The notes beneath the pieces were generated by a model. It saw only the letters and a list, made by a program, of their open reading frames with translations. It was not told the origin of the DNA and did not search any database. A stretch of 64,000 nucleotides of DNA from Opitutus sp. (GTDB lineage: Bacteria > Verrucomicrobiota > Verrucomicrobiia > Opitutales > Opitutaceae). The translations under genes and the position numbers were made by a program. The DNA lies in contig SIBG01000001.1 of the NCBI GenBank assembly GCA_009695305.1, forward strand, positions 38,478 to 102,477, read 5' to 3'. Below, piece after piece: positions 21,482 through 29,811 of the stretch (its first letter is position 1; each line of letters begins with the position of its first letter).

Positions 21482-21559
21482 GCGCGAATTGCATTATGGT
21501 CGGATGAGTTTGCGGCGGTCTTGTCAAATGCCCCGGGGCTTGCCCCGGGGATTTTTACT
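21425..21559 (+). mobile_element. About 135-bp insertion with two same-orientation hairpins (REP/IS200-IS605-like non-autonomous element)
   Basis: Contains GATACCCCGAAGCTTGCTTCGG (7-bp stem) and CCCCGGGGCTTGCCCCGGGGATTTTT (9-bp stem), both with CTTG centres. Removing about 135 bp restores a plausible GRAFIYPIYKGTHERGG. Confidence 0.6.
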
Positions 21560-22075
21560 TATCCTATTTACAAGGGCACCCACGAACGCGGCGGCGATTT
21601 GCGAGGCGTCTCATTCGTCACCCTCGGATCGGGCGCCTACCGCGACTATTTCGTCCAGCTTTCGAAGGATTTGAGCCGCACCATCGACTATGTCGAAACG
21701 CGTCAGGATCTTCAGGCCGATCAGCTGGCTTATATGGGCTACAGCTGGGGGGCGGTGATGGGCTCAGTGCTTCCGGCGCTCGAGCGCCGCATCAAGGTGA
21801 ACGTGCTCATGATTGGTGGACTGGTCATGGACACGAGGTTTCCGGAGTCAGACCAAATCAACTTTGCACCGCGAATCACGATACCGACCCTGATGCTGAA
21901 CGGACGTTACGACTTCAGATTCCCGCTAGAAACGTCGCAACGGCCCATGTTCCGTCTGCTCGGCGCCAAAGACAAGGACCACGTGCTGTTCGAGACCGGC
22001 CACGCGTTAGCTGCGGACCAAATCTCCAAGCCTGTCCTCGATTGGTTGGACAAGTATCTCGGGCCGGTGAAGTGA
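21521..22075 (+). CDS. Alpha/beta hydrolase (dienelactone hydrolase-like) C-terminal segment
   Basis: PIYKGTHERGGDLRG..., nucleophile elbow YMGYSWGAVMG, LMLNGRYDFRFP, ETGHALAADQI. Confidence 0.7.
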   Translation: MSNAPGLAPGIFTYPIYKGTHERGGDLRGVSFVTLGSGAYRDYFVQLSKDLSRTIDYVETRQDLQADQLAYMGYSWGAVMGSVLPALERRIKVNVLMIGGLVMDTRFPESDQINFAPRITIPTLMLNGRYDFRFPLETSQRPMFRLLGAKDKDHVLFETGHALAADQISKPVLDWLDKYLGPVK

Positions 22076-22091
22076 AAGGGCACCGCTGGTT

Positions 22092-22170
22092 GAGTTCGTA
22101 GCACCGGCTTCAGCCGGAATCCGAAACACTGTCGCCAAGACATTCCGGCTGAAGCCGGCGCTACGAACTC
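22092..22170. repeat. REPIN-like inverted repeat, 29-bp arms with one mismatch
   Basis: GAGTTCGTAGCACCGGCTTCAGCCGGAAT ... ATTCCGGCTGAAGCCGGCGCTACGAACTC. Confidence 0.85.
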
Positions 22171-22217
22171 GGGCTGGCTTTGACTCGCGGCGCGCGGGGG
22201 TCCAACGTCGCCGGTCT

Positions 22218-24311
22218 ATGAAACTCCTTCGCGCACTGGTTGCGTTCACGCTCTCGCTTGCAGCGGCGTTTGCCGCTGAGAAACGTCCGCTTGCTCCGCA
22301 AGATCTCTGGGCCATCAAGCGGGTCGGCAGCCCGGCCGTCTCGCCTGACGGGAAGCAGGTCGTGTTCACCGTGCAGGAATGGTCGGTCGACAAAAACAAG
22401 AGCACGTCGAATCTCTGGCTCGTCGAGGTCGCGGGCGGCGAGCCGCGGCGGCTGACGACGGCGAATGCGTTGGACACTGCGCCGACGTGGAGCCCGGATG
22501 GCACGCGCATCGCGTTTCTCTCGAAGCGCGGCGACGACGAAAATAATTCGCTCTACATCTTGCGCCGCGACGGCGGTGAGGCGGAGAAAATCCTCGAGCT
22601 GCCCTACGCGCTCGCGACGCCGCGGTGGCTGCCCGATGGCAAATCGGTCGTCGTGCAGACGAAGGTGATTCCTGAACTCGTCGGCAAATGGGCGAAGGCC
22701 GACCTCGCGGCGATGAAAAAGGAAATCAAGCGCCGCAAGGACTCGAAGATGACGGCACGCGTGACGGAGAACCGGCAGTATCGCTACTTCGATTCGTGGC
22801 TGACCGACAACCTCGCGAGCCGGCTGCTGCTCGTCGACGTAGCGACGAAGGAATTCAAGGACCTCACGCCGAAGCGCGACTATCTGTTTTCGAATAGCGG
22901 TGACGCAACCTTCGACCTCGCGCCCGACGGAAAGTCGCTCGTGCTCACGATGAACTCCACGCCGCCGCCGTTCCGCGAGGACAGCAACGCCGACCTCTAC
23001 TTCGTGCCCACCGACGGCAGCGGCGCGCTGCGCAACCTCACCGCGGAAAACAAGGGCACCGACACGTCGCCCACCTTCGCGCCCGACGGCAAGTCGCTCG
23101 TGTATGCGCGGACCAAGACCACAATCCACAACGGCGAGAGCCGGCGCCTCTGGCGGCATGATTTTGCGACTGGAAAAAATTCACCGCTCACGGAGCAGCA
23201 CGACTGGTCGATCGACGAAATCAAGTTTTCCAGCGATGGCCGCACGCTGTGGCTGACCGCCGAGGAGAAGGGCCTGCTGCCCATTTTTCGTTTCGCGGCC
23301 GACGGTTCCGGCCCGCTGGTGCCCATGTTCAAGGAAGGCAGCGCCACCGCGGTCGACGTGGTGGGCCACACCGCGGTATTTCTCAACGACAGCACCAACC
23401 GGCCCGGCGAGTTGTTTGCGCTCAACGGCGACGGCTCGCGGCGCGCGCTCACGCATTTCAACGATGCGTTCCTGGCGCAGATCGATTTCGGGAAGGTCGA
23501 GGGCTACTGGTTCAAGGGCGCGAAGGACGCCGACATCCACGGCTGGCTCGTCTACCCGCCGGGCTACGATGCGAAGAAAACTTATCCGCTCATCGAGCTC
23601 ATGCACGGCGGCCCGCACACGATGAACCGCGATGCGTGGAGTTACCGCTGGAACACGCAGCTCTTCGCCGCGACCGGCGCGATCGTCACGTGGGTCGACC
23701 GCCACGGCTCGACGGGCTATGGCGAGAAATTCGCGATGAGCATCGTCAACGAGTGGGGCGAGATGCCGTTCGAGGACATCATGAAGTCGACGGATTTTCT
23801 CCTGAAGAAATTCCCCAACATCGATCCGCAGCGCACGGCCGCCGCGGGCGCGAGCTACGGCGGCTACATGGCCGCGTGGGTGCTCGGGCACACGGACCGC
23901 TACAAGTGCATCATCGATCACGCCGGCGTGAACAGCTCCTACGCGCAATACGCGACGGACGTGCCGCACGGATTTCCGCAGGTGATGGGTGGCACGCCGT
24001 GGTCCAACATCGAGGGACTGCAGCGCGAGAACCCGATGTTCTACGCGAAGAACTTCAAGACCCCCACCCTCATCACGCACGGCGAGATCGACTATCGCGT
24101 CCCCTACGGCAACGGCCTCGAGCTCTACGGCGTGCTGCAAGCGATGGGCGTGCCGTCGCGGCTCGTGGTGTTTCCGAACGAGAACCACTGGGTGCTTTCG
24201 CCGCAGAACGCGATCCACTGGCACTGGGAAATGCAGAGCTGGCTCGCGCGTCACATCGGCGTGAAACCCACGCTCGCGAAACCGAATTTCGAGAGCGGGG
24301 ATGGGAAGTAG
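22218..24311 (+). CDS. S9 family prolyl oligopeptidase / acylaminoacyl-peptidase-like
   Basis: WD40-like beta-propeller repeats (SPDGKQVVFTV, WSPDGTRIAF), GASYGGYMAAWVLGHTDRYKC, THGEIDYRVPYGNGLELY. Confidence 0.9.
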   Translation: MKLLRALVAFTLSLAAAFAAEKRPLAPQDLWAIKRVGSPAVSPDGKQVVFTVQEWSVDKNKSTSNLWLVEVAGGEPRRLTTANALDTAPTWSPDGTRIAFLSKRGDDENNSLYILRRDGGEAEKILELPYALATPRWLPDGKSVVVQTKVIPELVGKWAKADLAAMKKEIKRRKDSKMTARVTENRQYRYFDSWLTDNLASRLLLVDVATKEFKDLTPKRDYLFSNSGDATFDLAPDGKSLVLTMNSTPPPFREDSNADLYFVPTDGSGALRNLTAENKGTDTSPTFAPDGKSLVYARTKTTIHNGESRRLWRHDFATGKNSPLTEQHDWSIDEIKFSSDGRTLWLTAEEKGLLPIFRFAADGSGPLVPMFKEGSATAVDVVGHTAVFLNDSTNRPGELFALNGDGSRRALTHFNDAFLAQIDFGKVEGYWFKGAKDADIHGWLVYPPGYDAKKTYPLIELMHGGPHTMNRDAWSYRWNTQLFAATGAIVTWVDRHGSTGYGEKFAMSIVNEWGEMPFEDIMKSTDFLLKKFPNIDPQRTAAAGASYGGYMAAWVLGHTDRYKCIIDHAGVNSSYAQYATDVPHGFPQVMGGTPWSNIEGLQRENPMFYAKNFKTPTLITHGEIDYRVPYGNGLELYGVLQAMGVPSRLVVFPNENHWVLSPQNAIHWHWEMQSWLARHIGVKPTLAKPNFESGDGK

Positions 24312-24315
24312 GAAC

Positions 24316-24387
24316 GTAGGGCGTCTGTCTTGCAGACGCCGCTCGGCCTTCCGACGAATAACGGCGTCTGCAAGACAGACGCCCTAC
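24316..24387. repeat. REPIN-like perfect inverted repeat, 25-bp arms
   Basis: GTAGGGCGTCTGTCTTGCAGACGCC ... GGCGTCTGCAAGACAGACGCCCTAC; each arm is also a hairpin. Confidence 0.9.
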
Positions 24388-24442
24388 AAATGGCCGAACG
24401 CTTTTCTTATTTTGCCAGGCGCGACTGCTGCCCGAGGCAACC

Positions 24443-25714
24443 TCACGGCGCCGTTTTGGCGAGCGTGAGGACGCATTCGAGGTGGCGGGTTTGCGGGAAA
24501 AGATCGAAAGGCTGCGCCGCGGTGAGCGTGTAGCCTGCGGCGAGAAAGTGGCGGAGGTCGCGCATTTGCGTGGCCGGGTCGCACGAAACGTAGACGACGG
24601 CGCGTGGGGCGAAGGCGAAGAGCTGGCGAAGAAAGTTTTCGTCGCAGCCTTTGCGCGGCGGGTCGATGACGACGACGGTGGCGGCGGCGACAAAACCGGG
24701 AGCGAGGCCGGCGAAGACCGCGGCGGCATCGGCGGCGAGGAAGGTGGCGTTGGCGATGTGGTTGGCCGCGGCGTTTTCACGGGCGAAGCGCACGCTGCTT
24801 TCGCTGATCTCGACGCCAGCCACGCGCTCGAAAGCCGATGCGGCGCTAAGCGCGAAGAGTCCGCTACCGCAGTAGGCGTCGACCAGAAAACGCGCGCCGC
24901 TCGCGGCGGCCTGCGTGCGGACGTAGCCGGTGAACGCGGGGAGGATGAAGGGGTTGTTCTGGAAAAAATCGCGGGCGAGGAAGTGGAGTTTCAGATCGCC
25001 AATGGTTTCGGTGACGATGGACTCGTAGTCGTTGGTCACGATGCCACTGGCGTCGCGCAGGAGGAGTGTGGCGGCGCGCTTAAATTCGCCTGCGGCGGCC
25101 CGGGCGTGAATTCCGGCGCGGACGGACGGGAGTTTTTCGTTGATGGCGTCGGTGGCGATGGGACAACGCGGGACGTCGAGAAGGTCGAAGCGGGTCCCCT
25201 GGCGGAGAAAACCGATGGGGGGCGGGAGGGCGGGATCGCGGGGCGGGTTGAAATGCGGGGTGATCTTCGAGCGGTAGCCGAACTCGCGAGGGGAGGCGAT
25301 AACGGGTGCCACGGGAAACTCAAGGCCGGCCAGATGTTGGAGGAGCTCGGCGACCTGACGTTGTTTCCAGCGGAGCTGACCGGCGTAGGCGAGGTGCTGG
25401 TATTGGCAACCACCGCAGCGGCCGAAGAGGTCGCAGCGCGGAGCCACGCGGTCCGGCGAGGCGGTGAGGACGGCGACGAGGTCGGCCTCGGAGTAATTCT
25501 TGTGGTTGCGGAAAACGCGCACGCGGACGCGCTCGCCGGGGAGCGTGAACGGCACCATCACGACCCAGCCGGAGGAATTTTCGATTTTCGAATCTCGATT
25601 TTCGATTGGAACGCGGGCGAGGCCGCTGCCGAGGTTGGTGAGCGTGGAGATTTCAAGCTCAAGCTCGGCGTGATAGGCGAAGGGTTGGTCGTTGAACTTT
25701 TTCGGTTTTCCCAC
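24443..25714 (-). CDS. Class I SAM-dependent RNA (uracil-5-)-methyltransferase, TrmA/RumA (RlmD) family
   Basis: CDLFGRCGGCQYQHL cluster motif, VVVIDPPRKGCDENFL, VYVSCDPATQMRDL. Confidence 0.88.
   Translation of the reverse strand: MGKPKKFNDQPFAYHAELELEISTLTNLGSGLARVPIENRDSKIENSSGWVVMVPFTLPGERVRVRVFRNHKNYSEADLVAVLTASPDRVAPRCDLFGRCGGCQYQHLAYAGQLRWKQRQVAELLQHLAGLEFPVAPVIASPREFGYRSKITPHFNPPRDPALPPPIGFLRQGTRFDLLDVPRCPIATDAINEKLPSVRAGIHARAAAGEFKRAATLLLRDASGIVTNDYESIVTETIGDLKLHFLARDFFQNNPFILPAFTGYVRTQAAASGARFLVDAYCGSGLFALSAASAFERVAGVEISESSVRFARENAAANHIANATFLAADAAAVFAGLAPGFVAAATVVVIDPPRKGCDENFLRQLFAFAPRAVVYVSCDPATQMRDLRHFLAAGYTLTAAQPFDLFPQTRHLECVLTLAKTAP
25575..25609. repeat. AT-rich TCGATTT-type repeat inside CDS
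   Basis: AATTTTCGATTTTCGAATCTCGATTTTCGATTGG, encoding PIENRDSKIENS within the methyltransferase. Confidence 0.7.
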
Positions 25715-25728
25715 GAAACAAACGAAAC

Positions 25729-26553
25729 ATGCCGATTGAAAAAATCTCCAGCCTGCAGAATCCGCGCGTCAAGCAGCTGGTGAAACTGCGCGACCGGCGG
25801 CCGCGCGATGAGGCGGGGGTGTTTCTGGTCGAGGGCTACCGGGAAATCCGGCGGGCGCTGGAGAAAAACGTGTTGCTGACCGAGCTGTATTTTTCCCCGG
25901 AGTGGTTTCTTGGCGAAAATGAACCGGCGTTGATTGAGCAGGCGCGGACGGCGGGCGCGCAGGTGTGCGAGCTGGCCAAGGAGACGTTCGCGAAGGTGGC
26001 TTATCGCGAGCGGCCCGACGGGTTGCTCGCCGTCGCGCCGCAATGGAAACGCGCGCTGGCCGATCTCGCGCTGCCGGCGGTGCCATTTGTCCTCGTGGTC
26101 GAGGCGATCGAGAAGCCGGGCAATCTCGGGACGATTTTGCGGAGCGCGGATGCGGCCGGCTGCGATGCGGTGATTGTGTGCGACCCGGTGACGGACATTT
26201 TCAACCCGAATGTCGTGCGCGCCTCGACGGGCGTGTTGTTTTCCGTGCCACTGGTCGTCGAGGAGAGTGCGCGGGTGTTGGCGTGGTTGCGGGAGAAAAA
26301 AATTCGCACGGTGGCGACGACCCCGGCGGCGGAGCAGGTCTATTCGGAGGTCGATTTGCGCGGTGCCCTGGCGGTCGTGATGGGCAGTGAGCAATACGGG
26401 TTGAGCGAGTTCTGGCTGAAAAACGCCGACCTGCCGGTGCGCATCCCAATGGCGGGGCAGGCGGACTCGCTGAATGTGGCGATGGCGACGATCATCACGC
26501 TGTTCGAAGCGGTGCGGCAACGGGGCCCAAACGGAACGCGGAGTGGAACCTAA
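25729..26553 (+). CDS. RNA 2'-O-methyltransferase, TrmH/SpoU family
   Basis: EAIEKPGNLGTILRSADAAGCDAVIVCDP, VVMGSEQYGLSEFWL, IPMAGQADSLNVAMA motifs. Confidence 0.92.
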   Translation: MPIEKISSLQNPRVKQLVKLRDRRPRDEAGVFLVEGYREIRRALEKNVLLTELYFSPEWFLGENEPALIEQARTAGAQVCELAKETFAKVAYRERPDGLLAVAPQWKRALADLALPAVPFVLVVEAIEKPGNLGTILRSADAAGCDAVIVCDPVTDIFNPNVVRASTGVLFSVPLVVEESARVLAWLREKKIRTVATTPAAEQVYSEVDLRGALAVVMGSEQYGLSEFWLKNADLPVRIPMAGQADSLNVAMATIITLFEAVRQRGPNGTRSGT

Positions 26554-27068
26554 GCGGCGGCGGTGAGGCGGGCGACCAGCAGGCGGTAGGGTGGCAGGAG
26601 GGCGAAAGCCATCGCGAGTTTTACCCCGAGGTCGCCGGCAGCGAGGTGCAGCCAGCTGAAATCGGAGCCGGCGAAAGCGGCGCTAAAAAAGATGGCGGTG
26701 TCGACGACCGAGGCCGCGACGGAGCCGAAGAGCGGGGCTTTCCACCAACTCTGCTGACGAAGGCGGTTGAACACGGCGACGTCGAGCAACTGGGAGACAA
26801 TAAAGGCTGCGCCAGAAGCGGCGGCGATGCGCGCGGGGGCGAAGCAGGCGGAGAGCAGGAGCCCGACGGCGAAGCCGACCCACGCGACGCGGCGGGCGAG
26901 CGCGGGTCCGGAGGTGCGGTTGCACACGTCCGTCACGAAGTAGGCCACGGGATAGGAAAACGCCCCCCACGTGAGCCAGGTGTTGAGGGGAAACTGCACG
27001 AGCACATTGGACAGCAGCACAATGGCCGACATCGCGAGCGCGGGCAGGAGGAGTCGCCGGAGGTTCAC
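26550..27068 (-). CDS. VUT family membrane protein (YhhQ-like queuosine precursor transporter)
   Basis: VLLSNVLVQFPLNTWLTWGAFSYPVAYFVTDVCNR..., FIVSQLLDVAVFNRLR. GTG start at 27068 overlaps the stop of the upstream gene. Confidence 0.75.
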   Translation of the reverse strand: MNLRRLLLPALAMSAIVLLSNVLVQFPLNTWLTWGAFSYPVAYFVTDVCNRTSGPALARRVAWVGFAVGLLLSACFAPARIAAASGAAFIVSQLLDVAVFNRLRQQSWWKAPLFGSVAASVVDTAIFFSAAFAGSDFSWLHLAAGDLGVKLAMAFALLPPYRLLVARLTAAA

Positions 27069-28084
27069 GAGGAGGAGGCGGCGGGGCGGCGGAGCAAGGC
27101 GACGAGCTCGGCCGTGCCAGCCGCCATGGTGATGCGCGGTTTGTAGCCGAGGTCGCGGCGGGCGGCGGTGAGGTCGAACCAATGATCTTTGGCCAGTTCG
27201 GAGGCAATGAAGCGCGTCATCGGTGGTTCGCCGCGAAGCGGGAGGGCGCGCCAGAGGGTTTCGCAGACGGCGCCGAGGGCGGAGGCGGCGCGAAGGGAGA
27301 TTTTTTGGGTGACCGGCGGTTCGCCGAGGCCGCGAAGGAGCTGGTTGATCCAGTCCCAGAGGAGGACGGGCTCGCCGTTGGTGATAAAATAGGCGCGGCC
27401 GGCCGCCGAAGTTTCCCCCGAGGGGTGACCCTTGATCAGGGCCTGTTCAGCGAGGAGGTGGGCGTCGACGGCGTTTTCCACGTGGACCAGGTCGACGCGG
27501 TTTTGGCCGGTGCCGACGATCCGGAGGCGGCCGGCGCGGGCGCGGGCGAGCATGCGGGGAACAAGGTGCGGGTCGCCGGGGCCCCAGATGAGATGCGGCC
27601 GGAGGGCAATTGTGCGAGTGCTCGCAGAATTGGCAGCGAGAACTTCGCGCTCGGCGATGGCTTTGGTGAGCGGATAGGGACTCGGGCAGTCGGTCGTGAG
27701 CGGGAGAGATTCGTCAGCCCCGGTGAGATCGCGGCCGTTGTAGACAACGCTCGGCGTGCTGGTGTAAACGAGGCGGCGGACACCATGGGCGCGGCAGCCA
27801 TCGAGGAGCGCGCGAGTGCCCAAGACGTTGGTGCGGAAAAAATCCTCGGAGCGACCCCAGACACCAACTTTGGCGGCGGTGTGGAAAACGGTCTCGATGC
27901 CCGCACAGGCCGCGCGGATCGCGGCGACATCGTCGAGCGAGGCGCGGAGGAAGCGCACGCCGAGGACCTCGAGATCAGGCGCGGGGGTGCGGGCCAGCAC
28001 GGTGACGCGGCGACCTTCGTCGAGCAGGCGGGCCACCAACCGGCGGCCGAGGAAGCCGGTGCCGCCGGTCACGAGCGTGCTCAT
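27065..28084 (-). CDS. oleD: NAD(P)-dependent 3-beta-HSD/epimerase family protein, OleD-like
   Basis: MSTLVTGGTGFLGRRLVARL; FHTAAKVGVWGRSEDFFRTNVLGTRALLDGCRAHGVRRLVYTSTPSVV; GEPPMTRFIASELAKDHWFDLTAARRDLGYKPR. Adjacent to the OleC-like gene. Confidence 0.78.
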   Translation of the reverse strand: MSTLVTGGTGFLGRRLVARLLDEGRRVTVLARTPAPDLEVLGVRFLRASLDDVAAIRAACAGIETVFHTAAKVGVWGRSEDFFRTNVLGTRALLDGCRAHGVRRLVYTSTPSVVYNGRDLTGADESLPLTTDCPSPYPLTKAIAEREVLAANSASTRTIALRPHLIWGPGDPHLVPRMLARARAGRLRIVGTGQNRVDLVHVENAVDAHLLAEQALIKGHPSGETSAAGRAYFITNGEPVLLWDWINQLLRGLGEPPVTQKISLRAASALGAVCETLWRALPLRGEPPMTRFIASELAKDHWFDLTAARRDLGYKPRITMAAGTAELVALLRRPAASSS

Positions 28085-29811
28085 CGTTTCGGATCGCACT
28101 CGAAGCCTTTCGCGGTGGCGGCCCATTGGGCGAGGGCGAGGCGGTGGATCTTGGCGTTGTGCCGGACGTCGACGGGAAACTTGGGCTGGAAATAGAACAG
28201 TTTGATGGCGGCGGTGTGCTCGTGCTGCTGCGCGAGGGCGCGCAGTTCGCGGGCGAAGGCGCGGCAGGCGGTGGAATCTTTCGGTTTGGCCTCGACCACG
28301 AGGGCGGGGCGCTGGTGGCCGCTTGCGCCGAGGCCGATGAGGGCGCAGCGCGTGACTTGTGGGTGCAGCCGGAAAACTTGCTCGCAAGGTTCGGTGTGGA
28401 GGGTGCCACGGGCGGTGGCGACACGCTCGGCTTTACGGCCGCAAAACCACAGGAGGCCTTGTTCGTCCAGATACCCGCAATCGCCCATCCGATGCCAGAC
28501 CGCGGCAGCGCCGCCGTCGGGAGATGGAAAATGCGAGACGGGAGAGGAATCAAAGATTTTCGCGAGCGCGGTCGCTTCGGGGAGCGCGTCGTAGGTCTTG
28601 GTGACGACCGGTCCGCGGACGATGATTTCGCCGATTTCACCGAGGGGAAGTTCGCGGGCGTCGGCGATGCTGGTGATGGGTGCAGCGGTGAGGGCGATGA
28701 TTTTGGTTTCGACCTCGCGCCCGGGGCGGCCGACGCAGGCGCCGGGGCGGAAACCAAGTTTGTAACCCAATAGGTTACAAGTCGAGGGGTCGCCGGGAGT
28801 GGAGTGAGTGGCAATTTCGTCGGAGGAGACGGAGGCGACGGGCAGTGCTTCGGTGGCGCCGTAGGGACTGTGGAGCTGGCCGTGGGTGAGAAAGGCGCGG
28901 GAGTTTTTCCAGAGCGTCGCGGGGACAGGTGCACCCGCGCAGAGCACACGGCGGAGGGAGGGGAGCGTAATTTTTTCGGCGAGGCAGTGGTCGCCGATCT
29001 TTTTCCAGAGCGTGGGAGACCCAAAGGAGTTGGTGACGTTTTCCTGGCGGATGGCGTGGACGATCTTGGCGGGATTGACCTCGGCAGGACGGCGGGGATC
29101 GATCTCGGGCACGATGGTGGTCAGGCCGAGGGCGGGGTTGAAGAGGGCGAAGATCGGGAGGAGCGGCAGGTCGATCTCGCCGGGGGCGATGCCGTAGGTG
29201 TCGCGGATGAGGCGGACCTGGGCGTCGAACATGCCGTGTTCGTAGCAGACGCCCTTCGGCGCGCCGGTCGAACCCGAGGTGAAGAGGATGGCCGCCAGTT
29301 CGTCGGACGAACTGACGGCGAGGGGAGCGTGGAGCGCTGGGAGTTGAGCGCCGGAAGACAACCGCGCGGTGAGCGAGCTGCTGGCGGCTACCCGGATTGC
29401 AACCGTGGAGAATGCGGAGCGGAACGCATGGCTGACGAGTCGGGCGAAGGGAATGCCGACCAGCGCGCGGGGACGGGAGCGGGCGACACCGGCGAGAAAA
29501 TTTTTCAGGCCCATGCCGGGATCGATGAGGACGGGAATCGCGCCGAGGCGGAAGAGCGCAAAGGCGGAGGCAAGGAGCGGGAGGCCCTGGCGCACCATCA
29601 CGAGCGTGCGGTCGCCGCGGTGGACCCCGGCGGCAGCGAGGCGCGCGACCCACGCGGCGACTTCGGCGTCGAGTTCGGCAAACGTGAGCGAGAGGTAGTC
29701 GATGTCGCCGGCGCGAGTGCGGCCGCGGGGAATTTTTAAGGCGGCGCGGGTGGGCGACGCGGCCGCCATGAGCGCGAGGTGGCGGGCGATGTTGGCGTTG
29801 GGCGTGGACAC
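28081..29811 (-). CDS. oleC: AMP-dependent synthetase family protein, OleC-like
   Basis: ILFTSGSTGAPKGVCYEHGMFDAQVRLIRDTYGIAPGEIDLPLLPIFALFNPALGLTTIVPEIDP...NSFGSPTLW. Start uncertain; GTG 29811 proposed. ATGA overlap with oleD. Confidence 0.78.
   Translation of the reverse strand: MSTPNANIARHLALMAAASPTRAALKIPRGRTRAGDIDYLSLTFAELDAEVAAWVARLAAAGVHRGDRTLVMVRQGLPLLASAFALFRLGAIPVLIDPGMGLKNFLAGVARSRPRALVGIPFARLVSHAFRSAFSTVAIRVAASSSLTARLSSGAQLPALHAPLAVSSSDELAAILFTSGSTGAPKGVCYEHGMFDAQVRLIRDTYGIAPGEIDLPLLPIFALFNPALGLTTIVPEIDPRRPAEVNPAKIVHAIRQENVTNSFGSPTLWKKIGDHCLAEKITLPSLRRVLCAGAPVPATLWKNSRAFLTHGQLHSPYGATEALPVASVSSDEIATHSTPGDPSTCNLLGYKLGFRPGACVGRPGREVETKIIALTAAPITSIADARELPLGEIGEIIVRGPVVTKTYDALPEATALAKIFDSSPVSHFPSPDGGAAAVWHRMGDCGYLDEQGLLWFCGRKAERVATARGTLHTEPCEQVFRLHPQVTRCALIGLGASGHQRPALVVEAKPKDSTACRAFARELRALAQQHEHTAAIKLFYFQPKFPVDVRHNAKIHRLALAQWAATAKGFECDPKR

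Larger units (their letters stand above)
18449..22075 (+). pseudogene. TIR-Ser/Thr kinase-PEGA-SUMF1/FGE-alpha/beta hydrolase composite, interrupted by two in-frame stops
   Basis: ORFs 18416-18634, 18743-21481 and 21521-22075 are all in the same frame (start = 2 mod 3). Conserved sequence continues through TAG 18632-18634 (KIKK*IRECALFLPLISANT) and resumes after TAA 21479-21481 (YPIYKGTHERGG). Confidence 0.75.
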
